Assembly (NCBI RefSeq): GCF_048771995.1
Contig: NC_133025.1
Location: 4,216,001 to 4,280,000, forward strand
From: Taeniopygia guttata
Taxonomy: Eukaryota > Chordata > Aves > Passeriformes > Estrildidae
Direction of reading: 5' to 3'
DNA length: 64,000 bases
In this document: in pieces, positions 47,305-60,400 of the stretch
Position numbering within the stretch: the first letter of the stretch is position 1
Layout of the letters: each line of letters begins with the position of its first letter
Notes under the pieces: generated by a model
The model's database searches: none
Told to the model about the DNA's origin: nothing
The model's input: only the letters and a program-made list of their open reading frames with translations
Position numbers and translations under genes: made by a program

Positions 47305-48162
47305 CCTGAAGTGCCTTAGAAATTAAACATTGTACAAAATGTCACACTTAAAAAAAAAATAAAACAAGTAATGCTGTATCATTTAGCATGAGTAATATTA
47401 CTCAGGTAGCAGAGCAACAACAGAAGAAAGAAAAAGGTTTTGGAAAACCAAAGGAGCAACCCCCAATTCATATTTGCACAAGCTTCAGCTGGCATTCCAA
47501 GACACTTCACAAGTAACATCCATGGAGCAGCTCCATATGGAGTCCATATGAAGATAAAGTCCATATCAGTATTTTCAGGAGCCCTGACAAACCTGCTGGA
47601 GGTTTAACAACTTGCATTGTACCATCACTGATGTGCTGATCAAAAGTAAACTGGTGACTGCACATAATACACCAGACCATTCTTACAGCAGCCAGGAGAT
47701 AACCCCTTGCAGCACTTATCTTCCTGCTATCCCCTTAGTCCCTTGCCTTGTTCATGCACTCAGAAGTCCATTTTGGCTCTGGATTGAGAAGTGTGTTGTT
47801 TAACCTCCACTGGCTCCAACACTCACTGCCACCCTGTAGGTAATTCTCTCTTCAGGATCTGCCCACATACTCCAGGTTGAAGCTCTCTGCTACGTTTTAC
47901 AAAAGGAAATTAAAGCAAATATAACTTTGATATAAAATCAGATGAAAAATTTCCAATGATAGTATTTCCATAAACATTTTATGTAACAAATTGGTGGCAA
48001 TCTTTAAATAAATCAAGTTTGTTGTTTTTAATGTCTATATACATTATAAATACATATACACACAATTAAAACCCTGACATGGTAGAGTCTTCTGTCCGTC
48101 TGAAATATGTCAGAAAGAAGGTTTTGAGAACCAAAATCTTCTCTGATGCATGATTTAGCACC

Positions 48163-51100
48163 TCAGGCAAGTTTGGAAACATCTTCATACTGGATATCTT
48201 CCACTCTGCGCCCTTTTAAAGGTCCCTGGAGAATGACAGAAAAAAAAACCAACACCACAACATAAATTGTTTGTTTCTTGATTTCCCAACAGTAGGAGAG
48301 GTAAGGGAGATTTGTTCATGATACAATGTTCCTTGATTCATAATTTTCAGCCTGACCAGAGAATGTGATAGGGCCTCAACACCATCCCAGAAATCCTTTC
48401 ACTTTCAGTTTGCTTTTAGTACCAAAGTTCCTGCTCTCATCAGGGCATCTGCACAGTCTCTACCCAAATCCTCCAGAATCCAACCTGGGCTGAGTTTGTG
48501 CAGTCCTTCTTTGAACTGCAAGCTGTGATTACGAGTTTGACTTTTAGTCAATGTCCTCTGTGCTTTATCAATCAGTTTAAAGACTGGTTTTGCAAAGCAG
48601 AACAAAGAAAAGAGCCACACAGACACATAGCATGGACTGATTGTTAACCATAATTGTTAACCATAAACAAGACAACAAATGAGCATGTAAAGCCCCACAT
48701 TCCATCTGGAAAAGGCAGGAGAAAATTCACATCCTTGCATATTTTGCATTTTTTTACCTTCCCACAAAACAGCACCACAACAGCCACGCTCAAAATAAAC
48801 ACACAAAATATTTTCAAGTTCACAAACACACAAAATCTCCTTCAATTTCAAAACTTGCTAAATTCAGCACCCTAGCACCTTTTTGAAGATTCTCTGCAAA
48901 GACTAAGCCTGTGACAGGTGGGAATATGTGGCTGTTGATAGGTGGGGGGTGTCCACTAAACTCTGCACACCACAAATCCCACTTGTAAGGCAGGATTAAG
49001 GATAACATGGTTCTTTGTGAAAGCTCTCCATGTACAGATGAAAGCTCTCTGCAAACGAGAGCTTGCAACGTTTGATACTTACTGAGTCAATGGTTATTGT
49101 CACCGAAAACCTCTTCTCATTGATGGATTCCAAAATGCCTTCATTTCCCCTGTAGCCACCATTTAATACCATCACTTTCTTGCCTGAAATAAAAATAAGA
49201 AAAGAGTTAACACAACAGGGTTCCAAATTTCTGCTGAAAAGTTTTTCCCCATCTTTCTTATAAACCCCCTTTCAGTATTTAAGGTGGTCTAAGGTCTTCA
49301 GAGCACCTTCCCTTCTGCCGGCTGAACAACCCCAATTCTCTCAGCCTGTCTTCTCAGGAGAGATTATGGTACTTTCAAGTGGATGAATTATAGTTAAAAA
49401 TAACTGAAATATAAGTTTTGCAGTGGCAGAAGCTGAAAACAGAAGGAAATAGCTGTACCTGGTGCTGGTATTACAGTTTCTAGATGTGTCTGATCAAGCT
49501 TCAGCTTGTCCCCAGAGTCAATCACCTTCACAACTGCTGTGTACTTGTCAATCACTTCCTGTTTTGAAAGGCAGAGGCCAATCAGAAATACCAACCATTT
49601 TTCTCTAAATTTACATTTCCAAGTTAACAAACTTTGGCATTGTGACTCTGCAATTCTGCATTTTCAAAACCAGAAAAATGCAAGGGCTCCAGCCTGGAGA
49701 TTTTCTGTGCAAATGAGATCCTGCAGCTTAAAATATCAGTGAAGAACTGACTAGTCTTGGGTTAGAATCTAACTGCATTGGTCTTGGTCACATCCCATGG
49801 ACACAGGGAGTATTTCCCAAGATGGATGTGTTAATAGGGACAAACTTCACAGGTCAAAACCGTGCTTAAGAAAGGACCACTGAATAAATGACATGAAACC
49901 AATTCAGAGGTTTCAAAAATGACATGAAACCAATTCACTGCCTGTCAAGAATAAGTCCCAATAGAGGTGAGGTGACATTTCAGTCCCCAACAGTGTTGTC
50001 TTAAGGCTGAACAACCTGTGCAATGAAAGAAATCTTCCTAAGTCACCTAATTCCAGAAAAGCCAAACCAATGTTCCCCACAGCCCACCTTACCTTAACAA
50101 CTGCCTTCTTCTTGTGGTATTTCTCACCGAGCTTTTTTGTTACAATTTTTACAATAATTTCCTGGGAGATTTGAAAGGAGAGAAAAAATAAAATACAGTG
50201 CCAAAACATGCAAACAACTCTAGAAACTAAATTAACAGTACAGGAAGTAACAATAGTAAAGATGTGGCTTTCAGGAATTTGTGTATATTGTCAAATTACT
50301 GGCTCAAAGTGGCATCTCTCAAGACTTTTTTGGGTTTCTTTGACAAATACAGTTACACTTGAATTCATGATCTAATGTGACACCCCACAATGCATCAAAA
50401 GCAGGAAAGAGAAAATAACTATGAATTGAGTTTGCAATCTGCTTTTGGATCTTTACATTAATCAACAATGGCTTTAGAAATGCAGAATTGTCTGTATTTG
50501 GTATAATAATAATAATTTTTAAATCACTTACAGGATGTAACCAGTAGTCTCTTCGAGATGTTCTTTTCTTTTCCTCTTCAAGCTAAAGAACAACAACAAA
50601 TAATCACCATTTACTTCCTCCTTCCACTGCAGCTTTCCCATGGCTTTGAACCAATTCTCCACCCCATGTCATGTGGGGAACAAAAGCGATCCCCAAACCC
50701 TAAGTAAGGATAAGTCAGTATGGTCTTGCCTCATAAATCAATTTGATGAATCCAGGAACTCATGATAAAATTATGGTGATTTGTATTTTTTTTTTGGCAA
50801 CTGTTTCTAGGTATTTTTTTCTCTTGCAAAATCTGTATACCTTTACTTCCCAACACCTCAGTCATCTGGGGAAGAGGGAGAGTTGAGCAGCCAGTTTTAT
50901 AAAGAAAACCAGTTTTATGGGGAAACGAAATTATTTTGCCTGGTAAGATGTGAAAGTTGGAATTCCATATGAACTGAAGGTCTGAGGTAAATTCAAAGGG
51001 ATGCCCTGGTGAAGTAGACATTGTCACAGTTACAGGGGCACACAGAAACAGATCCTGCATGATTATTACCTCCATGATCTCATCCAGTGCAGATTTCTTC

Positions 51101-54100
51101 TTTTTCTCTTTGGACTGCCCAGAGCTATGAGCTGCTTCTTTTCTTTTAACTGCTCCCTCCACCATCTTCAGTGCATTCTGTCCAAGGACACTGCTGCAAA
51201 AGTAAGATGGTGCTTTCACAGCAGATCTTACAATTTTTTCCTCTACCAAGACACATTTTAAGAACTGCTGTGCTGGTCTGCTTGATTTCAGTTGTCTCAG
51301 TCCCTCTGCAGACCCTACACAGCTCCTCCTCTAGAACTGGTCTCCTTGGGGTGCAAACTCCATGTCCACTGAGGGTCACTGCTGGCATTCCAGCAGAATG
51401 GACACAGCCCAATGACCAGTTCACCACTGCACAAGCAGAAAGTTGATCAAGGACTTGAGTTCAATGAAGAAGAAAAAAAAGCTGGTCTGCAAATAAGGTT
51501 TTCAAATTTGAAAGGACAAACTTTAGAAAAGCCACCTGGACAGAGGAACTCTCAGACATAACAGATATTTTAGAATTCCTTCCAGACAGAGATACTGAGT
51601 CTATCTGGCAATGGGAGAAAACACCCTGCAATCTGTGGAAAAGAGCTCCACACTCAGCAAACAAATGTCACCTACACAACAATATTCAAAATAGGCAAAC
51701 AGCCTAAGAATTGTGGAAAATAAAGAGCAATCAGCAGAAAAAGTTACATCTCAGGGATGAGAGAACATCTAGGTAAAGTGCAAACTGCCCAGGGCAGCTT
51801 CAGTTTAGCCACTTTTATAACAGAACAGAGTAAAAAAATTGAGATATTGTTTCAACCTAAAAGATGAAGGCAGCTGCTCTGAGGTGAACAGTGATGCAAT
51901 AATTAATATGGCCTTAGGACAAACTGCATATTCTGCCTGTGGTAAGGATGTTGGATACACTCCCACAGGGAAGATACCCCACAGGAATGAAGCGACAGAA
52001 ATTGCAGTAGAAGCAACTTTAAGGGAAAAACTGTATTTCAAAGGAAATCTGAATAATCATAGAGTTTGAGAAAAAAACTGCACATTAAATCACAAATCAA
52101 ATAGTAAGTACTTAAAAAAAGGGCAACATAAAATTGAAACATAACAACTGCAGTGTCCATGTTTAAGAAGACAAACATATCTGGCTGTGATCTTACTACA
52201 CTACCATTTCAAAGTTTACAGATACGTATTTTGTATATGCTGTGAAGAAATTAGACTACTTGATATATGATTTCACACTTGGCCAAATTTTAGCAAGGAC
52301 CTGAAGTATTCCTCACTGAAACTATTCAAGTGAGAGTCTGAATTAAGTTTCAGAATCATCTTAAGCACAACTCAATGCTTAGGGATAATTTACAAGTTTT
52401 CCTTAAAGCCTGCAATCTGTCTCTATTATTGCAAAGAACTGCTTTACTGTCTCATTTTCTGTCTGGCATATATCCCATCAGATACCTTATCTAAGAGCTG
52501 AGTGAGATGAGGGAAAAGCTTTCTTTTTACCTGGAATACATTTAATTACAATATTGCCTCACATGAGAAGATGTACTGTTCAACAAACAGCTCCCCAGAC
52601 TGCTGTAAGTCAGAATTATTTGCATTATTGATCCCTTTTGTCCTGCATTGCTTGTGGTTACAAGATGACAATTAAATTCCAGAGCTCTGGGAGGATTTAT
52701 TTCAGGTAGATTTAGCTGCTTAAACGATGACCAAAGAAAGCGTTGCCTCAAATTAGACAAGGCAATCAAACCTTTTAGGAACCAAAATTAACAAGTCAGG
52801 AATATCCATTCATGGAAGGCAGCTGGGACTAGATGGCATCGCTGCAAAGATTGGCTGGATCCCTTTCCCACCCTCCATGGAGGAACCTGTGACTGCCTGG
52901 TACTGTATGGGCATCTGCCATGAAGCACAGAGAATTCAAGAAGGCTCCTCACAGCTCACATCACATTTAAGATACACCCACTCACCCATTTTAAATACAA
53001 AACCAACCATGAAGTCACCTAGTCACCCTTCTGAATACCAAGAGCGGATGAGAGATTAGACTCCCAATAAATCAGGACAAGACAAACCTTCCTGTCCATA
53101 CAAATACCATTGTCATAGAAGTGCTTTGTAACAGTAAAGGTTGGCCTTAAATTCTTTTCTCACCTTGTTTTAGAAGATGCTGCGACTGAAGTACTTGCTC
53201 CTTTGTTTAAATTAAATGTAACTAAAAAAATAAAGAGACATTACTCTATTTCTATCTTTTAAAATAACTGCATTGAGGATGTTAACAATTTTTAAAATCT
53301 GCAAATAGAAAAGAATCATCAATTTGAAAATATTTACTAATCTATACTTTGGTTTAGCTTTTAAAGTAAATTAAACTTTGTCATACAGAATACTCTGCAT
53401 TTCCACATTCCAATGCTCTTTATAACTGATCTCAGAGCACCAAGCAGGCTTCAATGCTCATTTCATCTGAATCACAAAATCAGCTCCACTAGGTTCTAGA
53501 AAATTACATCCATCAAAATCTAGTTACCTTTTTCTTCTTCATTTTCTCTATTCAGTTCAGTATAGACCGGCATTTCCTGCCAAAAAACACAAAGCACATT
53601 TAAAAAACCAAACAGAAAACTGAGTCATGGTATCATAATCGTTGATCAGCTCAGTTTTACAGACAGCAACTGTAATATACAACCTGGCTTGATTCGTAAA
53701 AGATTAAAATTGAAAACATCATCTCATTACAGGCTCCTGTGCAACTCTCCAGTTAATAGAGATGCTGCCTAAACTCGCTCAATTCCAGCACAAAAGGCAA
53801 GTAGCCTTGCTGCATCAGTTTCCTCCATCTGAACCAGCATGATCTGACTGGTTTCTGGACAGACTGATAATTCAAATAAGGAAATTCTGGTATCTTTCCA
53901 ATTTTTTGACACCGAAGGCTCAGACCATTTAAATTTCAATTAGTTTTAAATTAAGAAGCAGGTAATTGTTTACAACAGCATTTAAATGTACCCATCAATA
54001 CCCAGGATCAAATGGGAGATTTCAGCCCCAGGCAATGTGTATGGGGGCCATGGCGTGATGCCAAGTAAACAGATCCCAAAAAAACACCAAAATAGAACTT

Positions 54101-57100
54101 TTCACTATGTGAACTTGATTATGCCAGATCCTCCTGGTTATTTATCTCAGCCTCCTCAATGCACCAGGTATTTGTTATCTGTAGTCCTACATAGCTGTGA
54201 AATACCATGAACGAAGACATCATGCAGCTTAATGGATCGTTTGCTCCCCCTTTGTAAGTTCTAGAGTGATTTTTAAATCACTAATCACTAGAAGAGCAGT
54301 AATTATTACTCCTTAGTACTACTGCAAGCTGGGTACAATGTAACTCCAAGTTAGGAAGCAAAGAAAATACCAGTACAAGGCTTCCAGCAGCATCAAATTC
54401 CCACTGACTTAACCCAAGGAGCTTTGAGCTGAAGGTTCACACAGAGTGCAATTTTTCTCACCAGTTCTTTCCCCTCCAAACCTCTTCTAACTTGTTGCTC
54501 AATGAATTTAGCAGTTTTTTCCTCGTCATCAAGGTCCTGTTTCTTCTTCCTCTCTTGTTCTTGCTGCCTGCGAATGGTCTCTGGGTCCCTGTCGATGTAC
54601 TGAATGTACCAGCCTTTAGGAGTCTCATCAACCTTGCAAAGACCTAAAAAGTCAAGGCAATACAAAATAAAATTAATATTAATAATATCAAGATCATTTT
54701 TAGTCCATGTTCACTGTAGCAATGCAGATACTTCACCAGAGACAAGTGGGCTGCTAAAACTGACTTTGAATTATCTGAACCATGTGTTTCTGCCCTCAGC
54801 TACCCAGACGTGTTTGGACACAGGCCAGTGTACATCACAAAGTGCATGAAGTGTTTTACAAGACTTTCCTTATTGAAGAAAATGTTTCCTTCCCACTGTT
54901 TTAAAGGAAGAAGACAGAAATCTAACGTGTATAAATGATACACACTCACAGTACCATACTAAAGGAAATGTAGCAGCACTGTGCTATTGTTACTGACTCT
55001 GGCAAGAGAGACTTTCCAAACTCTGCAACTGCTGGATGTAGCGTGCAGAGCAAGGGCATCCAGAGCCAAAGTAAACTTTCTGTCACACCACAGTGCCATT
55101 AAATCTCCCTTCCTCCCACTAAACACAGAACTGCAGATCTCCAGCTCTAACCCTTCCACTAGGCCAGGAATGAAAGTGACTGCTTGCTTCTTGTCACCTC
55201 AGACATGGAAAGAATCTGTAATTTTTAAACGGCAACTGTTAGCAGTTGATATAGAATTTAGCAGTGTATCCAGTAAATACAGACCAGCAGATGAAACAAG
55301 GAAAAGCTCACAAGTGATGTACTCATCCAACACTTCTCACATTTTCCACAAGCAAACTCCTAATGGTTAGCACAGAAATATGTTTGGAAATCTTTTCTTG
55401 TATATACAGGAGGAGAGGGGAAGAAAGAAAAAAGAACTAACATATTTACTGATCAATTACCAAGAACTCAATTACCCAATAATTTTAAGACTTCCCTGAG
55501 CAGGTACACTCACCTTCTCTCCCCAGCCATTTTGTAAAATCAGTCAGTGTCTCCCACTGTGTGGCATTCATGTGGATGTGTTCTCGATGGCTGATGTATT
55601 CATTATAGACAATATTATTGTGGACTCTCTTTGTCCCTAAAATACAGAATTATTATTACTATTATGTGGCTTGCACTGAACCAACAAAAGACACTAAGAA
55701 AAACAAACAAACAAACAGCAAAATATTTACCAAATCGCCTCCTGAGCAATTCTAGGAAATCATTTCGGAATTCCCTAAGGAAATAAAAAAAAAAGTATCT
55801 TTAGTAAGCTTGAACAACTAAGAAGAAATTTTCTGTTGTCATTAAGAATTAAACATCTGATTACTCTTTTGAGCTGAGTGTGACAATATTCAGACACATT
55901 TCCCTTTTGCAGCAGACCAGGATTAAACACAGAATGAAACACAACATGATACATGCACACACCTTAAATGCACAAGACAGTAACAGCCCCTCAAAGGCAT
56001 AAAATGGAGCAAAGGAATCTCAACACTTCCCACTAATTGCTGGTGTTTGGTTACCAGGTGTCTTCCCAGGCTGACAGACACAGAGCACAGGGCAGGACAA
56101 AGGGCAGAGGAGTGGATGGAGCAGATGGATCACTCATCTCCCTGCTAATTCCAGGGCTGCAGCATAAAGCCTCGCTTCCAACTCATGCTGAGGACAGTTC
56201 CAGTCATCCCAGCTGTCACGTAATTCAGCTGGACAAAGGCCTGGGAGGAGCTGGGGGATGTCAGTCCCTCCCCGACTTGCTCTTTCATTGTTATGGCTCT
56301 TTTAGCTTGTGTGTGTGTGGCAGTCACTCAGCAGGGACAGAAAAGTGATGTACTTTTAACACAGAGCAACTTTAAACAGGATTAAAACTTGAGCCAAATT
56401 AATAAAATCATGAAATCTCTTACCTAAACTTTAAAGGTGGCATTACCTAAATTTTCAATTACACTGACAGGTATCACAATAAAGTGTCTTCAATGGGGCA
56501 TTATTGGGCCTTAGCATGAAGATCTGGGTAAGAATATGCAAAAAACTTACTCAGAGAAGTAATCCATGAATTGCTGAGGATTTTCAGAAGCCAGCAGCAA
56601 CTGCCTCTGGTGGGACTCAGACATGCAGTGACACTTGAAGCCATTCTATAAAGCAGAAATAAATATTTGGCTTGTCTTTGTCTCAATTTGCAACACTCAC
56701 AGAAGAAGAGATTACTAAAATGCTACAAATAAAATCCTACACATAAACTCCTACAAGTATGATCGCAGCTCCCACAGTGCTCCCCTCGATAGCACTGGGG
56801 ACATTTACAAGGCAGATTGACAGAACGAGGGACAAGGGCTTCAAACTGTTAGAGGGCAGGGCTAGATGGGATATTGGGAAGAAATTCTTCCCTCGGAGGG
56901 TGGTGAGGCCCTGGCACAGGGTGCTCAGAGCAGCTGTGGCTGCCCCTGGATCCCTGGAAGTGTCCAAGGCCAGGCTGGACGGGGTTTGGAGCACCTGGGA
57001 CAGCGGAAGGTGTCCCTGCACATGGCAGGGGGTTGGAAGTGGATGATCTTTAAGATCAAACCAAGCCATTCCATGAGATCGGAGCTGCCACAAGAGCTGA

Positions 57101-57310
57101 TCCCAACCAAGGGGACCTGACCCCAGGAGAACCGGGACTCCCTCTCAGACGGGGACCGGAGCCGCCCGAAGGAGTGGGGACAGCGCCCGCAGTTACCTCA
57201 TCGCGGCACTGCTTCTGGCACATCTGGCAGTACCAGCGCAGCTTCTGCAGCCCCTTGGACTTGATGCGGTTGGCGATGGCCTTGGGGCTGAGGAAATCCG
57301 ACTTCCCCAT
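48163..57310 (-). CDS. KIN: KIN (KIN17), DNA/RNA-binding protein (complete)
   Basis: A nuclear protein of DNA replication and repair, also found with spliceosomes. Coding exons on the minus strand, in reading order: 57310-57197, 56645-56551, 55774-55731, 55636-55514, 54643-54462, 53576-53528, 53221-53164, 51193-51070, 50582-50532, 50161-50093, 49558-49459, 49183-49083, 48225-48163. All have AG/GT borders and join to 1173 bases, 390 residues; human KIN has 393. The start MGKSDFLSPKAIANRIKSKG is family-typical. A C2H2 zinc finger uses C28, C31, H44 and H50. Residues about 51-160 form the winged-helix domain (QFMDYFSEEFRNDFLELL region). A charged coiled middle with KKKKQDLDDEEKTAKF follows, then a KEKKKKSALDEIMELEEEKK linker and a C-terminal tandem SH3-like/KOW region (EVIDKYTAVVKVIDSGDKL, VLNGGYRGNEGILESI), ending EDVSKLA. 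The start codon is 156 bases from that of ATP5F1C on the other strand. Confidence 0.97.
49285..49372 (-). mobile_element. CR1 LINE fragment, short
   Basis: The plus strand reads GAGCACCTTCCCTTCTGCCG, GCTGAACAACCCCAATTCTC and CAGCCTGTCTTCTCAGGAGA, an inner CR1 3' block in reverse complement. It lies in KIN intron 11, the intron between the exons at 49558-49459 and 49183-49083. Confidence 0.8.
51194..53163 (-). other. KIN intron 7, no recognised feature
   Basis: The longest KIN intron after the first ones, about 2.0 kb. No repeat, RNA gene or further exon was recognised. The other KIN introns of more than 300 bases (49559-50092, 53577-54461, 54644-55513, 55775-56550, 48226-49082) are likewise plain apart from the CR1 copies listed. 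Confidence 0.5.
56775..57080 (+). mobile_element. CR1 LINE 3' fragment, about 300 bases
   Basis: Plus-strand copy: GAACGAGGGACAAGGGCTTC, ACTGTTAGAGGGCAGGGCTA, GGGAAGAAATTCTTCCCTCG, GTCCAAGGCCAGGCTGGACG, GCACATGGCAGGGGGTTGGA, AAGCCATTCCATGAG. It is well preserved, CpG-richer than the others and so probably young. It lies in KIN intron 1, about 115 bases from exon 1. Confidence 0.95.
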
Positions 57311-57466
57311 GACGCCGGTCCCGGTTCTGTTCCCGATCCCGGTCCCGCTCCGGCTCCCGCCCCCTCCGGAAATGGCGGCGGCGCCCTGGAAGCGGATCCC
57401 GGCGGGGCCGCGCATGCGCGCTGCGGGCGCGCTGACCTTCAGCGGGGCTGTGGTGGAGGCGCCGCC
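57311..57466. promoter_or_regulatory. Shared bidirectional CpG promoter of KIN and ATP5F1C
   Basis: Only 156 bases separate the two start codons. No TATA box is present. CCGGAAATGGCGGC at 57366-57379 joins an ETS/GABP core to a YY1 core. GCGCATGCGC at 57410-57419 is a palindromic NRF1 site. A further YY1 core, GCCGCCATGTT, covers the ATP5F1C start codon (57461-57471). NRF1, GABP and YY1 are known activators of nuclear genes for mitochondrial proteins, which fits ATP synthase gamma. The surrounding CpG-rich zone runs from about 57120 to 57730. Confidence 0.8.
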
Positions 57467-60400
57467 ATGTTCGCCCGGGGCGCCGCGGTCGCGCTGGTCC
57501 AGCCGCAATGGTACCGGCACGGGCTGGGACGGGCGCTCTGGGCACGGGGGAACGCGTCCCGATGGCCGGGGCGGCTCTGCGGGGTGAGGGGGGGGTGGTT
57601 TCGCTTGGCCGTGCGGCGCCTGGGGGCGGCGGGGTCGCGGCCGCGGGCGGCCCGTGAGGGGCTGTGGGCTCTGAGGGGAGGTGGCGGAGCGGGTACCGGG
57701 AGATGAGGGCAGCGGGGACCCGCAGGGATGGAGGCTCCGTCCTCGGTGGGTGGGAGAATGGGACAGGCAAGGGTTAAAGGGACAAGTTTGTACATGGCAG
57801 GAGACCCTGCTCTGGCCAGGAAATGGTGCTGCCTCCTCTGCTTCGTTTTAATAGCCTTTAGAAGTGAATTGCATTGCATGAAACTTTGTTTTAAAATATT
57901 TCTTTCTAATTTGCCCTTCTAATGCCCCCGTTTGCCCCGTGCCCTTAGCCGAGGCGGTGGGTAAGGAGTTAAACCTTTGTCTTTACTCGGCGCTGCCGAG
58001 TCCTGGGGCCACTTCGGGGCCCCTCAGCTCAGGGGGGACTCAGAGGTGCTGGAGCGAGTCCGGAGAAGGGAACTGGGAAGGGTCTGGAGCCCAAATGCTC
58101 TGAAGAACAGCTGGAGGAGCTCTGCCTGGAGAAAAGGAGGCTCGGGGTGACCTTATCACTCTACAGCTCCCTGACAGCACAGCGCAGTCAGATGGGAGTT
58201 GGCCTCCTCTCAGCGAAATGACAACACAGGTTTAGGTTGTTTCTTCAAAATTTCTTCACAGAAAGCGTGATTAGGCATTGGAATGAGCTGCCCAGGGAGG
58301 TTGTGGAGTCCCTGTCCCTGGAGGTGTCTGAAGAAAGACTGGATGTGGCACTCAGTGCCTGTGGTTTAGTTGATAAGGTGGTGTTCAGTCATAGGTTGGA
58401 CTTCATGATCTCAGAGGTCTTTTCCAACCTAATTGATTCTGTGAAATTATATAAGGTAGGGAAGGATGAAGGTGTGCATGCAAGCCACAGGTCAGAGTGG
58501 CTTCTCTCTGCCACAGATGTTTTTTAAGTAACAGCAAGTCTGCATCACTCTGAAAGGGACTTGCCCCTGGCAGGTGTTGGTTTGCTGGAGAGTTAGTGAA
58601 TTATCCTAATTTCTCCTGCATTCCTTTTCAGGGTCCAAGTCAGGAATATGGCAACGCTAAAAGACAGTAAGTAAAGGTTTTGTCTGCTCTTGAGGGAGGA
58701 AGAATGTTGCAGGAAGACCATATGCTGAAAACCATATGTTAAAACATAATTCTTTTAGCCTCTGTTGGGTAAAATGGTTGTGATATATAACAGTGATATA
58801 TAGGCCTGCAGTGCTAATTACATTAAACAAGTGTCCTTCAGAAAAGGAGTTGCTTGATGTGGCTTTGGCAGTAATTTAGATACCTGTTTATAATTTTACT
58901 CAAATAGATTTAAAAAATATTTTATTGTATGTGCTAAGCCAGATTTCTGCTCACCTGTAAGAGTCAACTTAGTTTCTCTTATGTTTATTTCCTTGTGCTT
59001 TTATGCAGCATTTGAGGGGGAAAAGGATTGACTGAATGGTTTCAGTGTGATAATGCTTCTTTAAGCCATCCCTCATAGTTCTTATATAGGGATATTGCCT
59101 TGGAATTGTGCTTGTCAATGGGACACCTGTGTTGGTTACTTTTTCTATTAGTGTTTTTATAGATGTCATTTTAACACAGTCTAAACAGAGGAGGAGATTT
59201 ATTCTGTCTTCACACTATGGAGACTTTTTTGTTTGTTTGTTTCCTCTGCTTGTCATCTTTCACAGATGACATTATACCTCAAATAATATATTTGTGAAAC
59301 AGGTAGAGGTGGAAGCAAAGAGACTAGTAAATAGACTTCATGTTGGGATAAATACTAAATGAATGTTATATCTGAAGGAAATAACAAGTCTATTGTAAAG
59401 AGGAATCTGTGTTAGCTACATTCTTATTCTTACTGCAAGTACCGAGGTCATTCATGAGGTTTATTTGTGTGCTGTTTGTTTATTTATTTCTTCTTCTTTG
59501 AGGAACATGGCAAAATATTTTTGGATGGCTCTTGCTGGCATTTTGTTGTTTGGGTTTGAGTCATAGTGCCCAGTACAGCCCATGACCTTCAACTCTTAAC
59601 CTTGCAGTCACCAGGCGTTTGAAGTCCATCAAGAACATCCAGAAGATCACCAAGTCCATGAAGATGGTTTCTGCAGCCAAATACGCAAGAGCTGAGAGGG
59701 AGCTGAAGCCTGCGAGGATCTATGGAACAGGAGCTCTGTGTGAGAGAAAGATCTTGCACTTAGTGATGGGGGAGCAGAAAAGGAGGTTTTCATAGTGGTG
59801 ATAAAATGCCAAGGCTTTTTAACCTTCCAGTACTCTGTTTACAAAAGAATTTGCACAGTGAACTGAGTAACATCTGATCAGAGCTGTGACTGGCTTTGAA
59901 TTGTTTATTCCTGACATCTGGTCTGACCATGTGCAAACTTGGAACAATTGCAAAGGAGATAAAATTAATCTGGCTGAGATCTGGAGCCCCTTTGGTATTG
60001 GTTTTAGTTAGAATAATTCAGAACGTTTTTTATTACTTACTTGCTTTTTTGGCACCCTTGAAACGCGTCATGATCTTTTTTTTTTTCAGCTCTGTATGAG
60101 AAAGCAGAAATAAAGCCACCTGAGGACAAGAAGAAGCATCTCCTTATCGGTGTGTCCTCTGACCGAGGCCTGTGTGGTGCTATCCATACATCTATTGCTA
60201 AAACCTTGAAGAATGAAATTACCAACCTCTCAAATGCAGGGAAGGAGGTTATGGTGGTTGGAGTAGGTGACAAGATCAGAGGCCTGCTTCAAAGGTAAAA
60301 AGGATGGGGCCCAAAAGTTTAGTTTAGAGTTTTGTTTTCTCTGGTAGAAATTTCAAGACTGTAGGATTGTGTGCCATTGGCAGGAAATTGTATTTAAGGG

